The notes under the pieces were generated by a model. The model saw only the letters and a program-made list of their open reading frames with translations, was not told the DNA's origin and ran no database searches. Below are positions 1 through 9,870 of a stretch of 64,000 bases of DNA, in pieces. A program made the position numbers and the translations under genes. This DNA comes from Chlamydoabsidia padenii. Its lineage: Eukaryota > Mucoromycota > Mucoromycetes > Mucorales > Cunninghamellaceae. The DNA is taken from assembly GCA_025330725.1 (NCBI GenBank), contig JAIWND010000034.1, positions 124,001 through 188,000 of the forward strand, given 5' to 3'. Position 1 is the stretch's first letter. Every line of letters starts with the position of its first letter.

Positions 1-646
1 TCATGGCAAAGGCAGAACGGACAGGCAATTGTCGGTGACGCAGGGTAAATGGGTATTTGGATTCTTTCCTTGTAAAGTGAATAGAGTGTTGTAATAAGTC
101 GACCATATACATCTTTGTCCTATCACAAATACCATGCTCCACATCGAGATTTCAGAGGACAATCAATGACATTCCGAACTTGGTGATGAGGAGGTGGCCG
201 GGCTAATCATTCGGATACATTGAGTGATGGAATTCCACAGGATAGAGTAGTTGAAGGGATCGTCGCGTCTTGGCTTCACCGGGGAAAGATTCTGTTGCTT
301 CTATGTTGATCCGATCCACAAATGCATTTTTCGTCGTGAGGATTGCACGGATGGCGTAAAAAGAGGAATCTTGGTGTTGGCTGAGGTTAGGGTATATTTT
401 GTTGATAATGGTTGCAATGTCTTCAGTCTTGTTTGACGGGTATCTTTTCATGGTATGGGGGTTCACTATATCCAATAGAGAGAAGCTGGGCAGCAAAGTC
501 GGTGTCCGTAATCCAAGGCAAAGAGATTCGGGAGGAAGACGTGGCAATGCAATGTTGATCTTGCCGCTGTTGCAGCACAAACTGAAGACAGGATTCGTGT
601 TACCGGATGACGCTTTGTATAGATCAATTCTGGATTCCGACCTCAA
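1..646 (-). pseudogene. Degenerate Helitron Rep/Pif1-type helicase fragment
   Basis: Read on the minus strand, this stretch resembles fungal Helitron helicases. It has a CCNSGKI motif followed by LPRLPPESL, as found N-terminal to the Rep domain. It then jumps to a Pif1-like C-terminal part: IYPNLSQ, RAILTTKN, FPGEAKT, YPVEFHHSMYPND, and, nearer position 1, NLDVEHGICDRTKM and YPFTLRHRQLPVR followed by SAFAM. The Rep nuclease and helicase motifs I-III expected between these blocks are missing, so there is a large internal deletion. Two in-frame stops (TAG at 203-205 and a TGA near 145) interrupt the C-terminal part. The fragment runs off the left edge. It is a dead autonomous Helitron remnant. 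The family assignment rests on motif recognition only. Confidence 0.82.
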
Positions 647-923
647 AAAAGATTTTGATGCATTTCATTGGTCAATCAGCATTTGTAAAAAAAAAAAAAA
701 GTCAGGACAGTTTGGTCAAAGTCAGGTCAATTAAAATCAAACAACGCTTCAGTCAGGCATAGTAAAAGGCGTCGGGAATAGATTTTTATTATAGATAAGA
801 CATTTAAATCAAGCTTATACGATAAAGTTTACGATTAGCCAAGTGCCCTTACTTCTTTAATAGTGTCAAATAATATAAGGGTATTGATCTTCTATACAAT
901 CTATTTATAACCAGTATCTATTC

Positions 924-1995
924 TAACTATCCTGTTTTTGGCGAGCCATAGTGGCGATTGTCTTTATCGTATCAATCATCAAGTTCAATTGCATTGTTTT
1001 GCCAACCTAAAAAAAAAAAGAAGGAATCAAGTCAAAGCACTATTCCACATGATCAAAAAGGAGTGAATTCTTACCTGATCATTATCGGTAGTGAGCTCTA
1101 CTGAAGATCTATTATCCGACTTGACATGTTCAAATGTTGCATTAAGAGTATTACATAATGTTTCCAAAGGTCCCAAGTAGGTAGTATTCATCCATTTCCT
1201 GTGGCTATCGTCCCACACCCCTGTCTTTAGAGATTCATTATCAAGGTGCAAAAGTAATGAATATACATTTCCATCGCCCCCCCCCCTGCGTTTATTACTT
1301 ACGTGGTTTTCAGCCTGGTCGCGCATAATGAGATAGTAGTACAAGTTCAATGCCTGCATATGATAGCTCCACTTATCCCAGAAGCCGCTATGATCCTGAT
1401 CGTCGATAGATACTTGATTTTCATAGATTATCGGAAAAAAGTTGTCCAGTAAGAGTTTGGTGCAAAAGACAGATCGATCGTATGGTGGAGTATGTTGTAA
1501 TTGATGAAAAGAGTGGTCGATTTGGTCCTTTAGTAGTCCGATGGCGGCTGTATGCATTGTGGGGAAAGGACAATTATCGACAAGTTCTGTCAGAATAAAA
1601 AGCCGTGTATCGTCAGTGCCAAGTTGTATGAATCGAGCAATCAATTGGTGGCCGATGAATCGAAGTTTCGGGTCGTCTACCATACTGGTAATCGATGTCA
1701 TTATCTAAGCATACATAAAAAAGGCAGTTTGTTGTGAGTAAGCAAATTGTTTTTCTTTCTTTCTTTTCTGTGTATAATATTAGCATTCCATACCTGAAAT
1801 GCCCTTGTCAAAGTCATCTTTTGATCATAATCATCCATCAGTCCACCAAATTCTTTATCGAGCATATCCCGTGTCACTTTTAGCTTGCCATCATCCACAT
1901 TGTCCGCCATGTATAAAAGTATTAGCAAGGCCTTGTCAATTCGAGATCTTTCCTGTGGACTAGAACATTTATATCATTATGAGTATACTTTTTAT

Positions 1996-2032
<37 letters not shown>

Positions 2033-3639
2033 ACTTTTTGACAAGATTCATGATCATCCCAAGACAATAACGGCCTATCCATTCTGGTTCAATAAGCATA
2101 GAGAGAAGGTGATAGTTGGTCGTGGTTTTGTTCAAGTGCCGTTCGTAGATAGATAATGCCAAGATGGACATAATCCCATCATTGCTAAGGGTAGAGTTTA
2201 ATGATGATTCCTTGGTCGCCTTTTCAAAACCATGGTGTTGCTTGATAGTGAGTAATTTGTCAAATGTCACACCGTTTTGTGTTGCTAGTCCCTATGTTTT
2301 GAATCAAGTGAAGGATGAAAACCATGTCAGTTAATTCCAAGACCACGTCCCTTCCTCTTTTTTTTGTTTCTGTCTTACCACGCAACGATCTACACGATCT
2401 ATTATTTCCTTGGAAGAGTAGTCTGGACTTGATGTAGTATGAATTCCACGTGGGCCTTTCACTGTATAAGCTGAATGGAATCGTTCGTAGTAGATATGGC
2501 TGAGACCCAGGTCAACATTAAGGACAAACTTGTCAAAGAGATGCACTAAAAGGAAGTTTGCTGTAGAGAGAAGGGCCTATCAAGAAAAAGGTTATCATTT
2601 AGTAATTTACTCCCCTTTTTTTTTGGTTTGCCATGGTCGACTTACTGGTGTCTCTGACGACGCTTTATAACAGAAAGAGACAAGGTCAAGTATAGTGTCA
2701 GTGATGGCCAGTGCTGCTACAGTACTGGGTATATCACCAGCTTGGTCTTGTGGAGAGGTCATTTTCAGTATGTTGTCAATGTATGATGATGCCTGGATAC
2801 AGTGAGTTAACAGAGGAGAAGCATATTCGTCTACCATCTTTGGATCCAAGTTTTCAAGAACTATATGCCAATTAAAAAAAAGCCGGTTTACAAATCATAC
2901 ATGAGTAGCTTTTTTTAATTGCCTACCTGATATCCCATAGCATTCAACCGTACTGACAAATGTTATTGCAACATCCACACATTCTTGTCCATTCGGATGA
3001 GCAGACCAATCCAGGTCACACAAGTTCTCCATCACCCACGATAATGATTCCAAAGGTCGACAAGCACCAATGACAGATATCAATAACCCAAAAGCCAATC
3101 GTTTCATTTGTCTACTGGATTCAAGAGGCGCGTTTTTGGTTTGTAAGAGTCGACCAAGGATGTTTTGAAGAGGTGCATCATAGTTATTCATAAATGTTTT
3201 CTACAGTAATATGTTAGTTTTTCTTCAAAGTATTCCTTTTTTTTTTTTTTTACCCCAAAGTAATCTTCGTCGTCTTGTTGGCATAGGGCCAATTGTAAAG
3301 CTTGTACAAGGGATAATTGGCTATTGCTGTCAAATGCTAGAGACTTTGCAAAGATCGCCTCCAGAGTGTCAGCATATGTTAGGTAGATTTCATGGTGATG
3401 GTCGTAATCCTTGTTACTTGATCGCGTTTGATAATAAGCCTATTGATGTCCATAAAAAAAGCAGCGCCCTTGATTATGAGTATGTTGGATAAATGATACA
3501 AGAGTGAACTTACATTGCAAGAGCTCCCGCCATCAGTAATAGTATGGCAATAATCGGCTATCGTTCCTTGGTCAAGCTTGGGAGATGCATCTATAGCTGT
3601 TGGAGTAAGAGAGTCGATGCCGGTATTGAAGAAAGTCAT
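924..3639 (-). CDS. Glomulin/ALF4/Ybp2-family ARM-like protein
   Basis: A nine-exon gene of about 705 residues can be spliced by eye from the ATG at 3637-3639 to the TAG at 924-926. Exons join in frame across short GT-AG introns; the intron near 2000-2030 carries a long poly-T run. The protein is almost entirely alpha-helical with no membrane segment or signal peptide. The block ELVDNCPFP followed by AAIGLLKDQ in the C-terminal third is what I associate with the YAP/ALF4/glomulin family (Kinetochor_Ybp2 domain). Relatives act as cullin-RING ligase regulators (glomulin), as a plant cell-division factor (ALF4), or as oxidative-stress and kinetochore factors (yeast Ybp1/2). Which role applies here cannot be told. 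An in-frame GT-rich run inside the large eighth exon (near 1290) was kept as coding because no acceptor at a plausible distance preserves the frame. Confidence 0.62.
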
Positions 3640-3732
3640 GGTGATATGAGAGAATGATAAAGAGGAAGAAGTAGACAAAAAAAAAAAAAAAAAAAAGGAC
3701 AATCGTCGTGCCCGCCAACTTTATTGTTAAAG

Positions 3733-3745
3733 TTAAAATTCCGCC
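3733..3745. promoter_or_regulatory. Promoter element, variant of GGCGGGATTTGAA
   Basis: TTAAAATTCCGCC lies 94 bp upstream of the glomulin-like gene start. Read in the gene's orientation it is GGCGGAATTTTAA, a variant of the recurrent upstream motif described in the findings. The remaining roughly 230 bp between this gene and the next 3' end are AT-rich with a TATA-like run at 3783-3798. Confidence 0.35.
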
Positions 3746-3874
3746 GCTGGCAGTATGGCAAGCGCTAATAACTTTTGCATGGTATATATATATATATAAA
3801 AGTACACAGTATAGAATAAAATATATATGTATATGTGTATATAATGATGTATACTATAAACTAAAATCCAAGTA

Positions 3875-4657
3875 TTATATGAGCATCCATAAATCACAAA
3901 CAGAGCATAGGCCAATAATGCTACCATTGACACCCGGTTCCACCATGAATTCGAGTTGACTATGACAAGAGGTGGCATGATTATGGATCGTCAAGTTCAA
4001 GGCATCTATTAACTGAAAAAAACAAAACAAAACAAAGAAGCGTTAAAAGTGGAGGAGATTTGATTGGATGCTTTGCTTTACCTCTTTTTTCATAGTAAAG
4101 CCGCATGTAGCACACTGATGATTATCGCCCTGTTGGAATAAGGTATATTGTTGACAATTGATGCATGTTGTTGAAAGTTGAGATAATGATTCGTATGTTT
4201 CAATGGCTGTATTTAGTTCTTCTTGTTGCATTCGTTCGTATTCTTCATAGAGCGCACTGTCTGGTTCCCCTAGACAAGAGGTTACAAAAAAAAAAAGAAG
4301 CAAGTTGGTGTCATTTACCCAGCGAGTGTTATTCTTACCGTGTTGTTGATTATCGTTCATGTTTTCCAGATCTGCGTACAGATCCACTCCGGCTTGATTG
4401 AGTTCTTCTTGGTTTTCTTTTTGGAATCGTTCCCATTCTTGAGCCATAACCGCATTCATCCACTAGATAGATAAATGATTAGTCCTATACGATCGATGGT
4501 GTTGATTTTCTTTTCTTACGCTGTCATTCCGCCGTTGATCCATTTGTTCCTGCCTTGCCAGTTTCATCCTATCTGCACAATGAGATTGAAACTTGTCCCT
4601 CCAGTGTTGTTTTCTATCATTGGAGTGTAGTTTGACAGAGGATCGGTAAGACGCCAT
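3875..4657 (-). CDS. RPAIN: RPA-interacting protein (RPAIN/RIP) homologue
   Basis: Four exons give about 194 residues from the ATG at 4655-4657 to the TAA at 3875-3877. The N-terminus (WRDKFQSHCADRMKLAR) matches the basic, importin-binding start of RPA-interacting proteins. The middle is acidic and helical. The C-terminal third has two CxxC pairs, CINC and CATC, then HATSCHSQLEF and a final CSVCDLWMLI, as in the zinc-binding RPA_interact_C domain. Family members escort replication protein A into the nucleus and can influence its repair function. Splice joins: exon 1 ends ...RRNDS, exon 2 starts WMNAV; exon 3 ends MKKE, exon 4 starts LIDAL. A 41-nt poly-T tract lies 53 bp upstream of the start. 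Length and domain order fit a complete small RIP protein. Confidence 0.85.
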
Positions 4658-4706
4658 TAGTGGTTGGAGATTGAGAGACAAGAGAGATAAAAGAAGGCGC
4701 ATCGAC

Positions 4707-4709
<3 letters not shown>

Positions 4710-4750
<41 letters not shown>
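4710..4750. repeat. Poly-T tract in RPAIN promoter
   Basis: There is an uninterrupted run of 41 T on the plus strand (poly-A relative to the downstream minus-strand gene), 53 bp upstream of the RPAIN start codon. A variant of the shared promoter motif, TTCAAGCGCCGG, lies just beyond it at 4767-4778. The rest of the 4658-4956 gap holds only the 3' flank of the nucleoporin gene. Confidence 0.9.
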
Positions 4751-4956
4751 CCCAAGTGGCCGCACATTCAAGCGCCGGTCGAATAAATGAGCAAAAAGTT
4801 ATTTCATTATAGATCAACAAGGTTTATTAAAGAGTGTGAAGGAATATACAAGGTCTAATGTAGATTTGATAGACTTGATAACGTATCAAATCAATACTAT
4901 AAAAACTGGGGCGAGGGAGAAGGGGAGTAAAGTTATACTAGTAGTGGTATTCTATT

Positions 4957-6539
4957 CTATCGGACGTCAATGGGTGGTTCCATTTCGGGTATGCCTTGGA
5001 ATTCAAAGTTTGGAGCAGTGAAAGCATTCATATCGTCTCCACCAGTGTTTGGTTGTGAAGCCGATACAGTAGTAGTATCGTTTGTTGACCCAAAACCACC
5101 GGCACCAAAAGGTTGTGATGTTGCCCCACTACCAAATGCTGACGCTGTCTGAGAAGGTGTGGTGCCAAATGCCGATGGTGTTGATGATGATGCTGGTTGC
5201 CCAAAAGTACTTCCACCGAGTGCTGATGTTTGACCAAACGCTGAATTTCCAAATGCTGATGGTTGTTGTCCTGATGTCCCTCCTAAATTAGATGTTTGTC
5301 CAAATGCCGATCCACCACCTAAAGAGGATGTTTGTCCAAATGCCGATCCACCACCTAAAGAGGATGTTTGTCCAAATGCTGATCCTCCACTTAAACTAGA
5401 TGTTTGACCGAATGCCGATCCACTACCTAAAGAAGAAGTCTGTCCAAACGCTGATCCAGTGCCTAAATTAGAGGGTTGTCCAAACGCTGATGCTCCTCCA
5501 CCCAGGGATGATGTTTGGCCAAATGCCGATCCAGATCCTCCCAGTGATGATGTTTGTCCAAATGCACTACCACCCAAACTTGATGTTTGACCAAAAGCAG
5601 AGCCTGAACCTAGAGTAGAAGTTGATCCAAAAGCAGAACTAGTCGCTGGTGTTTGACCAAATGTAGAGGGTGTGCCAAATGCAGTTGCTGGTTTCTGACC
5701 AAATGCTGAGGATGAGCCAAAAGCAGGTGTACTTGATGGTTGACCAAAAGCAGAGGATGTTCCAAATGTAGATGTTTGACCAAAGGCAGAAGGTGCTCCA
5801 AACGCTGTTGCTGGTTTTTGGCCGAATGCAGAAGAGGTACCAAATGTTGAAGGTGTACTAGTCGTTGATCCAAATGCATTCGAGGATTGTCCAAAACCAC
5901 CACCAAAGCCAGTTGATTTCCCAACAAAAGGAGGAAAGGGATTATTCAATCCAGAGTTTCCACCACCAAATGCTCCGCCAGTAGATGATGTAGATTTTTC
6001 CTTGTGGTCAGTAAAATGTTGGAGTGCGCCGTTAACATCTGATTGAATGGCAGAGACTTGTGATTCCATTTGTTGTTCGACTTGTTGGAAACCAGGTTGC
6101 TACAGATGAATCAATAAGGTCAATAGTTATTCTTATTTACTTATATATATATATATATATATATCACTACTTACATATTGACTATCGTTACCCACTGTTT
6201 GCATACTGAGATAATACGCCAGTCGATCTTCTTCGGGACTACGATCAGTTCCTACAATAAGATTAGGTTCACCTTTTGCTGGACCAAATACAGATAGAGG
6301 CCACTGCGGTCGTTCTTCTTTAATATCTTTTCGAATGGATGCTTCACTATGTTAATAAAGGTGCAAAAGAGAGGGAGAGAGTCAATTAGTCACGCCAGGT
6401 AACAATGCAAAAAAACAAAAAAAGGTGTATTATTATATATGATAAAAGTAACCTACTTGTAAAACAGTTTAATGTGTTCAAATTTACAGTTGTTACCATA
6501 AGCACATCGTCCTTCTTGGAAGAATTTGCAGATAGTCAT
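4957..6539 (-). CDS. NUP42: FG nucleoporin with CCCH zinc finger, Nup42/NLP1 type
   Basis: Three exons encode about 466 residues. The first exon starts MTICKFFQEGRCAYGNNCKFEH, a CCCH zinc finger (C-x6-C-x5-C-x3-H spacing visible). The second exon is a short charged linker. The third carries a helix starting QPGFQQVEQQ and then more than 300 residues of AFGQ, GFG and FG repeats rich in S, T and G, ending in an acidic tail (MEPPIDVR). This order is that of Nup42/hCG1 (yeast Rip1), a cytoplasmic-face nucleoporin that helps recruit Gle1/Dbp5 for mRNA export. The FG domain has evidently expanded by tandem duplication of a 10-12 residue unit. Start chosen: the ATG at 6537-6539 is directly followed by the zinc finger. 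A GCGGGGGTTAAA element at 6611-6622 is 72 bp upstream. Confidence 0.9.
5281..5625 (-). repeat. Tandem repeat array encoding SAFGQTSSLGGG units
   Basis: Within the NUP42 coding exon, about ten head-to-tail copies of a roughly 30-39 bp unit encode variants of SAFGQTSSLGGG. The copies at 5290-5400 are nearly identical at DNA level, differing mainly at synonymous sites, which points to recent slippage or unequal crossing-over. Confidence 0.9.
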
Positions 6540-6985
6540 GGTTGAGCTGTTGAAAGAGAAGGAGGAAAAAAAAACAAGTTCAGGATTTTGGAAAAGAAAA
6601 AAAAAAAAAAGCGGGGGTTAAATATTTATTTTGAGCTAAGTGTGGATTGACCAGTGTATCCTCCTTAGTGAAAAGTTGGCCAATACAAAGTTGGCCAATA
6701 CAAAGTTGGTCAATACAAAGGATCAAGTAGTAAAAAAAAAAAAAAGGCAAAGGACCTTAAAAAAATGCTAATGGTAACTGATCTAGATTTTCTCTCAAAA
6801 ATTGAAATAGACCAAACAATGTGTCACAAAGAAGTTTATTTCATTTTATGAAGAGGGAGGGGGGGGGTATTTTTATCTTGAATCATTTTTCCTCTTTTTC
6901 CTTTTTCTTTTCTTTTCTTTATTTTACTTTTTTTATTTTTATTCAATCCTTCCCTTTACACTCCTTTATTATCTTCATACCTACT
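6540..6985. promoter_or_regulatory. Divergent promoter between NUP42 and membrane protein gene
   Basis: This 446-bp region separates two divergently transcribed genes. It contains GCGGGGGTTAAA (6611-6622), a three-copy 15-bp direct repeat at 6675-6719, several poly-A runs, and a long CT-rich tract (about 6880-6960) just before the plus-strand ATG, a common feature before start codons in this window. No further coding potential is evident. Confidence 0.6.
6675..6719. repeat. Three tandem copies of GTTGGCCAATACAAA
   Basis: Three head-to-tail 15-bp units occupy 6675-6689, 6690-6704 and 6705-6719. The third differs by one base (GGTCAAT). The first two contain a CCAAT pentamer, a classical binding site of the HAP/NF-Y complex, so this may be a clustered regulatory site. 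Confidence 0.85.
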
Positions 6986-8266
6986 ATGGCTGTTGTTGAT
7001 ACTCCCAAAGTGGTACCTGTTGTTTTTGCTGCTGGTAATACCACTACTAATGGACCTGTTGCTCTTGCTGTTGGTGATGCTACATCTACTTCACCAAAGG
7101 AAACTCCCGCCGACAAACCAACATCCACACCTGAACCATCTGATACCACTAAAACTCCTTCAGCATCTAAACCACCAGTACAAGAGTCAAGCTCCGCACC
7201 AAAACCAACATCAGCACCAGCCAATGTCTCTTCTCCTTCAAACAGTCCTTCTACCGTGTCAACACCACCAGCCGTTGCCACTTCTTCAAACACTCATTCT
7301 GTCGCATCAACAACACCAGTCGTTGCCTCTTCTTCGAACACTCCATCTACCTTGACAACATCAAGTACCACATCCTCTTTTACTGGTCTCTCCACCATTG
7401 GTTCATCAAGCTCAAGTCTCTCTTCTTCCATCTCTCCCACCTCGACTTCTTCCGACCAAAATAGCAGTACTGGCAACCCCGCTTTGATTGGTGGGATCGT
7501 CGGCGGAGTGGTAGGTGCCGTGGCTCTGATTGGAATTATCTTTATGTTGGTGAAACGGAAACAACGAAGGGCAAGACGGGCAAACAGCAATATGGATGAT
7601 ATCTTCAATACCGAAAACAAGCGAGGATTCGAACCCATGGACGATTACAACACTACACCAAGTCATAGCACCAGGGATTTTACACAACAACAACAAAGTG
7701 GTGCCATCACCTCACCTACCTCACCCTTTCAACAAGCCAACAACTATTCTCCTGCCGTCATGTCTCCAGTTTATGGTCATCAGCAACCTGTCCCTATGCA
7801 GCCTTATGCTCCTCAATTGAATGATATGACTTTCCATGATGTAACGTCTCCTGTCATGAACTATAATGATGTTGGTATGGTTGGTGTTGCCGCTGGCGGG
7901 TATGCCGATGACCAATACCATGATCCTCATAAGTATCAAGTCTCACACGATCAACATCATGGCCAATATTACTCCAATGAAGCCTATTACGATCAGCAAC
8001 AACAGGACTATGGTGGAGGTTATGACCAGCAACAAGGACAACCTCACCACCAATACGATCAACAGTATGGACAACAGTATGATCAGTATTACGATCAGCA
8101 TCATCAACAGGCATATTATGATGATGGGACTGCGTATCAGCAACATGTTCAGCCTCCCACATTGGATCCAGCAATTCAACATCAACGTCCCAATGAACAT
8201 TCACCTACTCCGAATGGTATTCAACAAGGTCCAGAATCCATCGACACTGTCAATCAACGCCACTAA
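6986..8266 (+). CDS. Ser/Thr-rich single-pass membrane protein (Mid2/WSC-like architecture)
   Basis: A single exon encodes about 426 residues from the ATG at 6986. Residues about 25-215 are very rich in S, T, P and A (a probable O-mannosylated stalk). A glycine-rich transmembrane helix follows (PALIGGIVGGVVGAVALIGI then IFMLV), then a KRKQRRARR stop-transfer motif and a cytoplasmic tail of about 170 residues rich in Q, Y, H and D (YDQQ, YGQQYDQYYDQ). The GG-x-GG-containing helix flanked by an S/T-rich exterior and basic cytoplasmic anchor is typical of fungal cell-wall stress sensors of the Mid2/WSC type, but no WSC or other ligand domain is visible. No clear signal peptide follows this ATG. 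An in-frame upstream ATG at 6821 would add a hydrophobic F/I-rich N-terminus, but that part coincides with the CT-rich 5' tract. Function is inferred from architecture only. Confidence 0.7.
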   Translation: MAVVDTPKVVPVVFAAGNTTTNGPVALAVGDATSTSPKETPADKPTSTPEPSDTTKTPSASKPPVQESSSAPKPTSAPANVSSPSNSPSTVSTPPAVATSSNTHSVASTTPVVASSSNTPSTLTTSSTTSSFTGLSTIGSSSSSLSSSISPTSTSSDQNSSTGNPALIGGIVGGVVGAVALIGIIFMLVKRKQRRARRANSNMDDIFNTENKRGFEPMDDYNTTPSHSTRDFTQQQQSGAITSPTSPFQQANNYSPAVMSPVYGHQQPVPMQPYAPQLNDMTFHDVTSPVMNYNDVGMVGVAAGGYADDQYHDPHKYQVSHDQHHGQYYSNEAYYDQQQQDYGGGYDQQQGQPHHQYDQQYGQQYDQYYDQHHQQAYYDDGTAYQQHVQPPTLDPAIQHQRPNEHSPTPNGIQQGPESIDTVNQRH

Positions 8267-8717
8267 ACTAAACTATCCTTGTTATACTTGGTAGCTAGTT
8301 TTGCTTTTTTTTCATTTTTTTATTTTTATTTTAGAATAGATGTAGAATAGTCTTTTTGTGACATTTGCTATTTCTATTATATATATATATATATATATAC
8401 ATATACTTTATACTTTATTAAATAAAAACCATTCTTTTTTATAAACTCCCTCTTTATCACAGACCCATCATAACCCATGTCCATTTCCTTTTTTCATTAT
8501 GTGCTGTACTGTAAATACATATATGATACTTTGATCTCCCCCACACATACAGATGGCCATAATAAAAAACGATGCTTAAAAAAGTAAACTAGTGGATAAT
8601 CAAGTCTTTTATTAAAGCAAACATAACTTTGTCTATATCTAATAACAATACTACGTCTATATCTATATCTATACCTATATTCAATCCCCTAATCCAGTCG
8701 GTTTAAATAAAGGCTCA
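8267..8717. other. Intergenic 3' flanks
   Basis: This 450-bp AT-rich region follows the membrane protein gene and precedes the 3' end of a putative minus-strand gene. It has a (TA)n run at about 8378-8398 and AATAAA at about 8420 as a likely polyadenylation signal. No open frame of interest was seen. Confidence 0.5.
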
Positions 8718-8999
8718 TCACAAGAGTGCCATTTCAATCCAAGGCATTTGATGATCGTCTATGGTATCTGTCAATAATGCTGACAAGTGATCAATGGTGA
8801 TGGGAGATGAATGCCAATCATTTGTTATTGCTGGCTTGGCATACAAGTAATGTTGCCGAGACTTTACTATAAAAAAGTTACCATCATATCCATCCCGTTT
8901 CCTATTTCTGTACGTGTTAGCTTTCAAATAGTCAATTTTGTCCATATCCGGAAGTAGCCCATTGATATCAGTCAGGGTCCTCCAAGTATAACTTCCCAT
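8718..8999 (-). CDS. Hypothetical protein, possible last exon of a small gene
   Basis: An open frame of 93 codons ends MPWIEMALL. I do not recognise it. It has mixed hydrophilic composition with no membrane segment or repeat. Its ATG (8997-8999) is preceded at once by GTA after a possible CAG acceptor, so it may be a terminal exon rather than a complete gene. Upstream, between 9000 and 9525 on the same strand, intron-like GTAAAT...TTATAG and GTAAAT...TTAATAG segments alternate with short exon-like pieces, but I could not join them into one open frame. A perfect GGCGGGATTTGAA element (minus-strand sense) at 9604-9616 supports a minus-strand transcription unit beginning near 9500. It could equally be a decayed gene. 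Confidence 0.35.
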   Translation of the reverse strand: MGSYTWRTLTDINGLLPDMDKIDYLKANTYRNRKRDGYDGNFFIVKSRQHYLYAKPAITNDWHSSPITIDHLSALLTDTIDDHQMPWIEMALL

Positions 9000-9870
9000 T
9001 ACCTGGGTATTCGTTCATGCCCACAAGTGCCACCAATAAAGTTACACTGAGCGGGAATCTATTAATAAAAGAAAGTTACCCAATCTACTTGACTTGATAT
9101 CTAATAGGATACTACATGGAATGGTCAATAAATGAGCATTGATCTTCCATCATACCAAATGATTTCATTTACCTTTGTGGTGTTAATCAAATTCCAACAG
9201 TTCGTTTAACAAAGATATGCTGGCAAAGTACCAGTAATTCGATGAGCTTTCTATAAAGTAACAATAAAGTTAATGCTATATTATATATTTACCTTTAACC
9301 ATTGGATCCATTGCTGAGTTAAAAAGTGTTATTGTTTAAAGCGATCAACTGTCGATATACTTGTTGATAGATTCACCCTGACTATATTAACCTTGTTCCT
9401 AGTTGAGTTTTTACCGAGTATATTGCTGTTCAATAAAAGCAAGATGATGAATGCTTTTCTGTTAATGTTAGTGTTCTTTTTCTATGGATAAGCTACTTCA
9501 AGAGTCGACGGTGTTGTTTTCGTTTGCATGTGTTGAGGAATGAAGAGAGTGGATTCAAAAAAAGTAAAAAAAATCAGTGGATTGACTTTATCGTTCAATC
9601 ACTTTCAAATCCCGCCCAGAATCAAAGATGTTGTCTTCATATGTAGCCTGTCAAGGGATCAAGTTCCTTTTCCAAAAAACAGCTACAAGTCCTATCTCTT
9701 TTTATTTATTATATACATAACATGAATAAAATCTTTATTTTTATATATAAAAGAAAGTAAAAACATCGGGGCCAAAGGGAAGGGATACTAGGATTTTAAT
9801 ATATACAAAGGGAATCAAAGATGACAAGGGAAGGAAAGGTCTATTGCTAATAACAGTAACATACTGTTCA
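9000..9870. other. Gap with exon-like fragments and promoter motif
   Basis: There is no complete gene. On the minus strand there are short intron-like intervals (for example about 9240-9282 and 9062-9172) and a candidate ATG near 9520 (MQTKTTPSTLE), but the spliced frame breaks. The motif TTCAAATCCCGCC at 9604-9616 matches the recurrent promoter element exactly. From 9730 onward the DNA is AT-rich 3' flank of the phosphatase gene. Confidence 0.4.
9604..9616 (-). promoter_or_regulatory. GGCGGGATTTGAA element
   Basis: TTCAAATCCCGCC on the plus strand gives GGCGGGATTTGAA on the minus strand, the full consensus of the recurrent upstream motif. No confirmed gene starts nearby, so it predicts a minus-strand start around 9500. 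Confidence 0.5.

Noticed and set aside
1285..1310. Possible mini-intron (GTAAGT then CAG) in the glomulin-like gene
   Set aside because: It would be only 17 nt, too short for a spliceosomal intron, and the frame is open without removing it.
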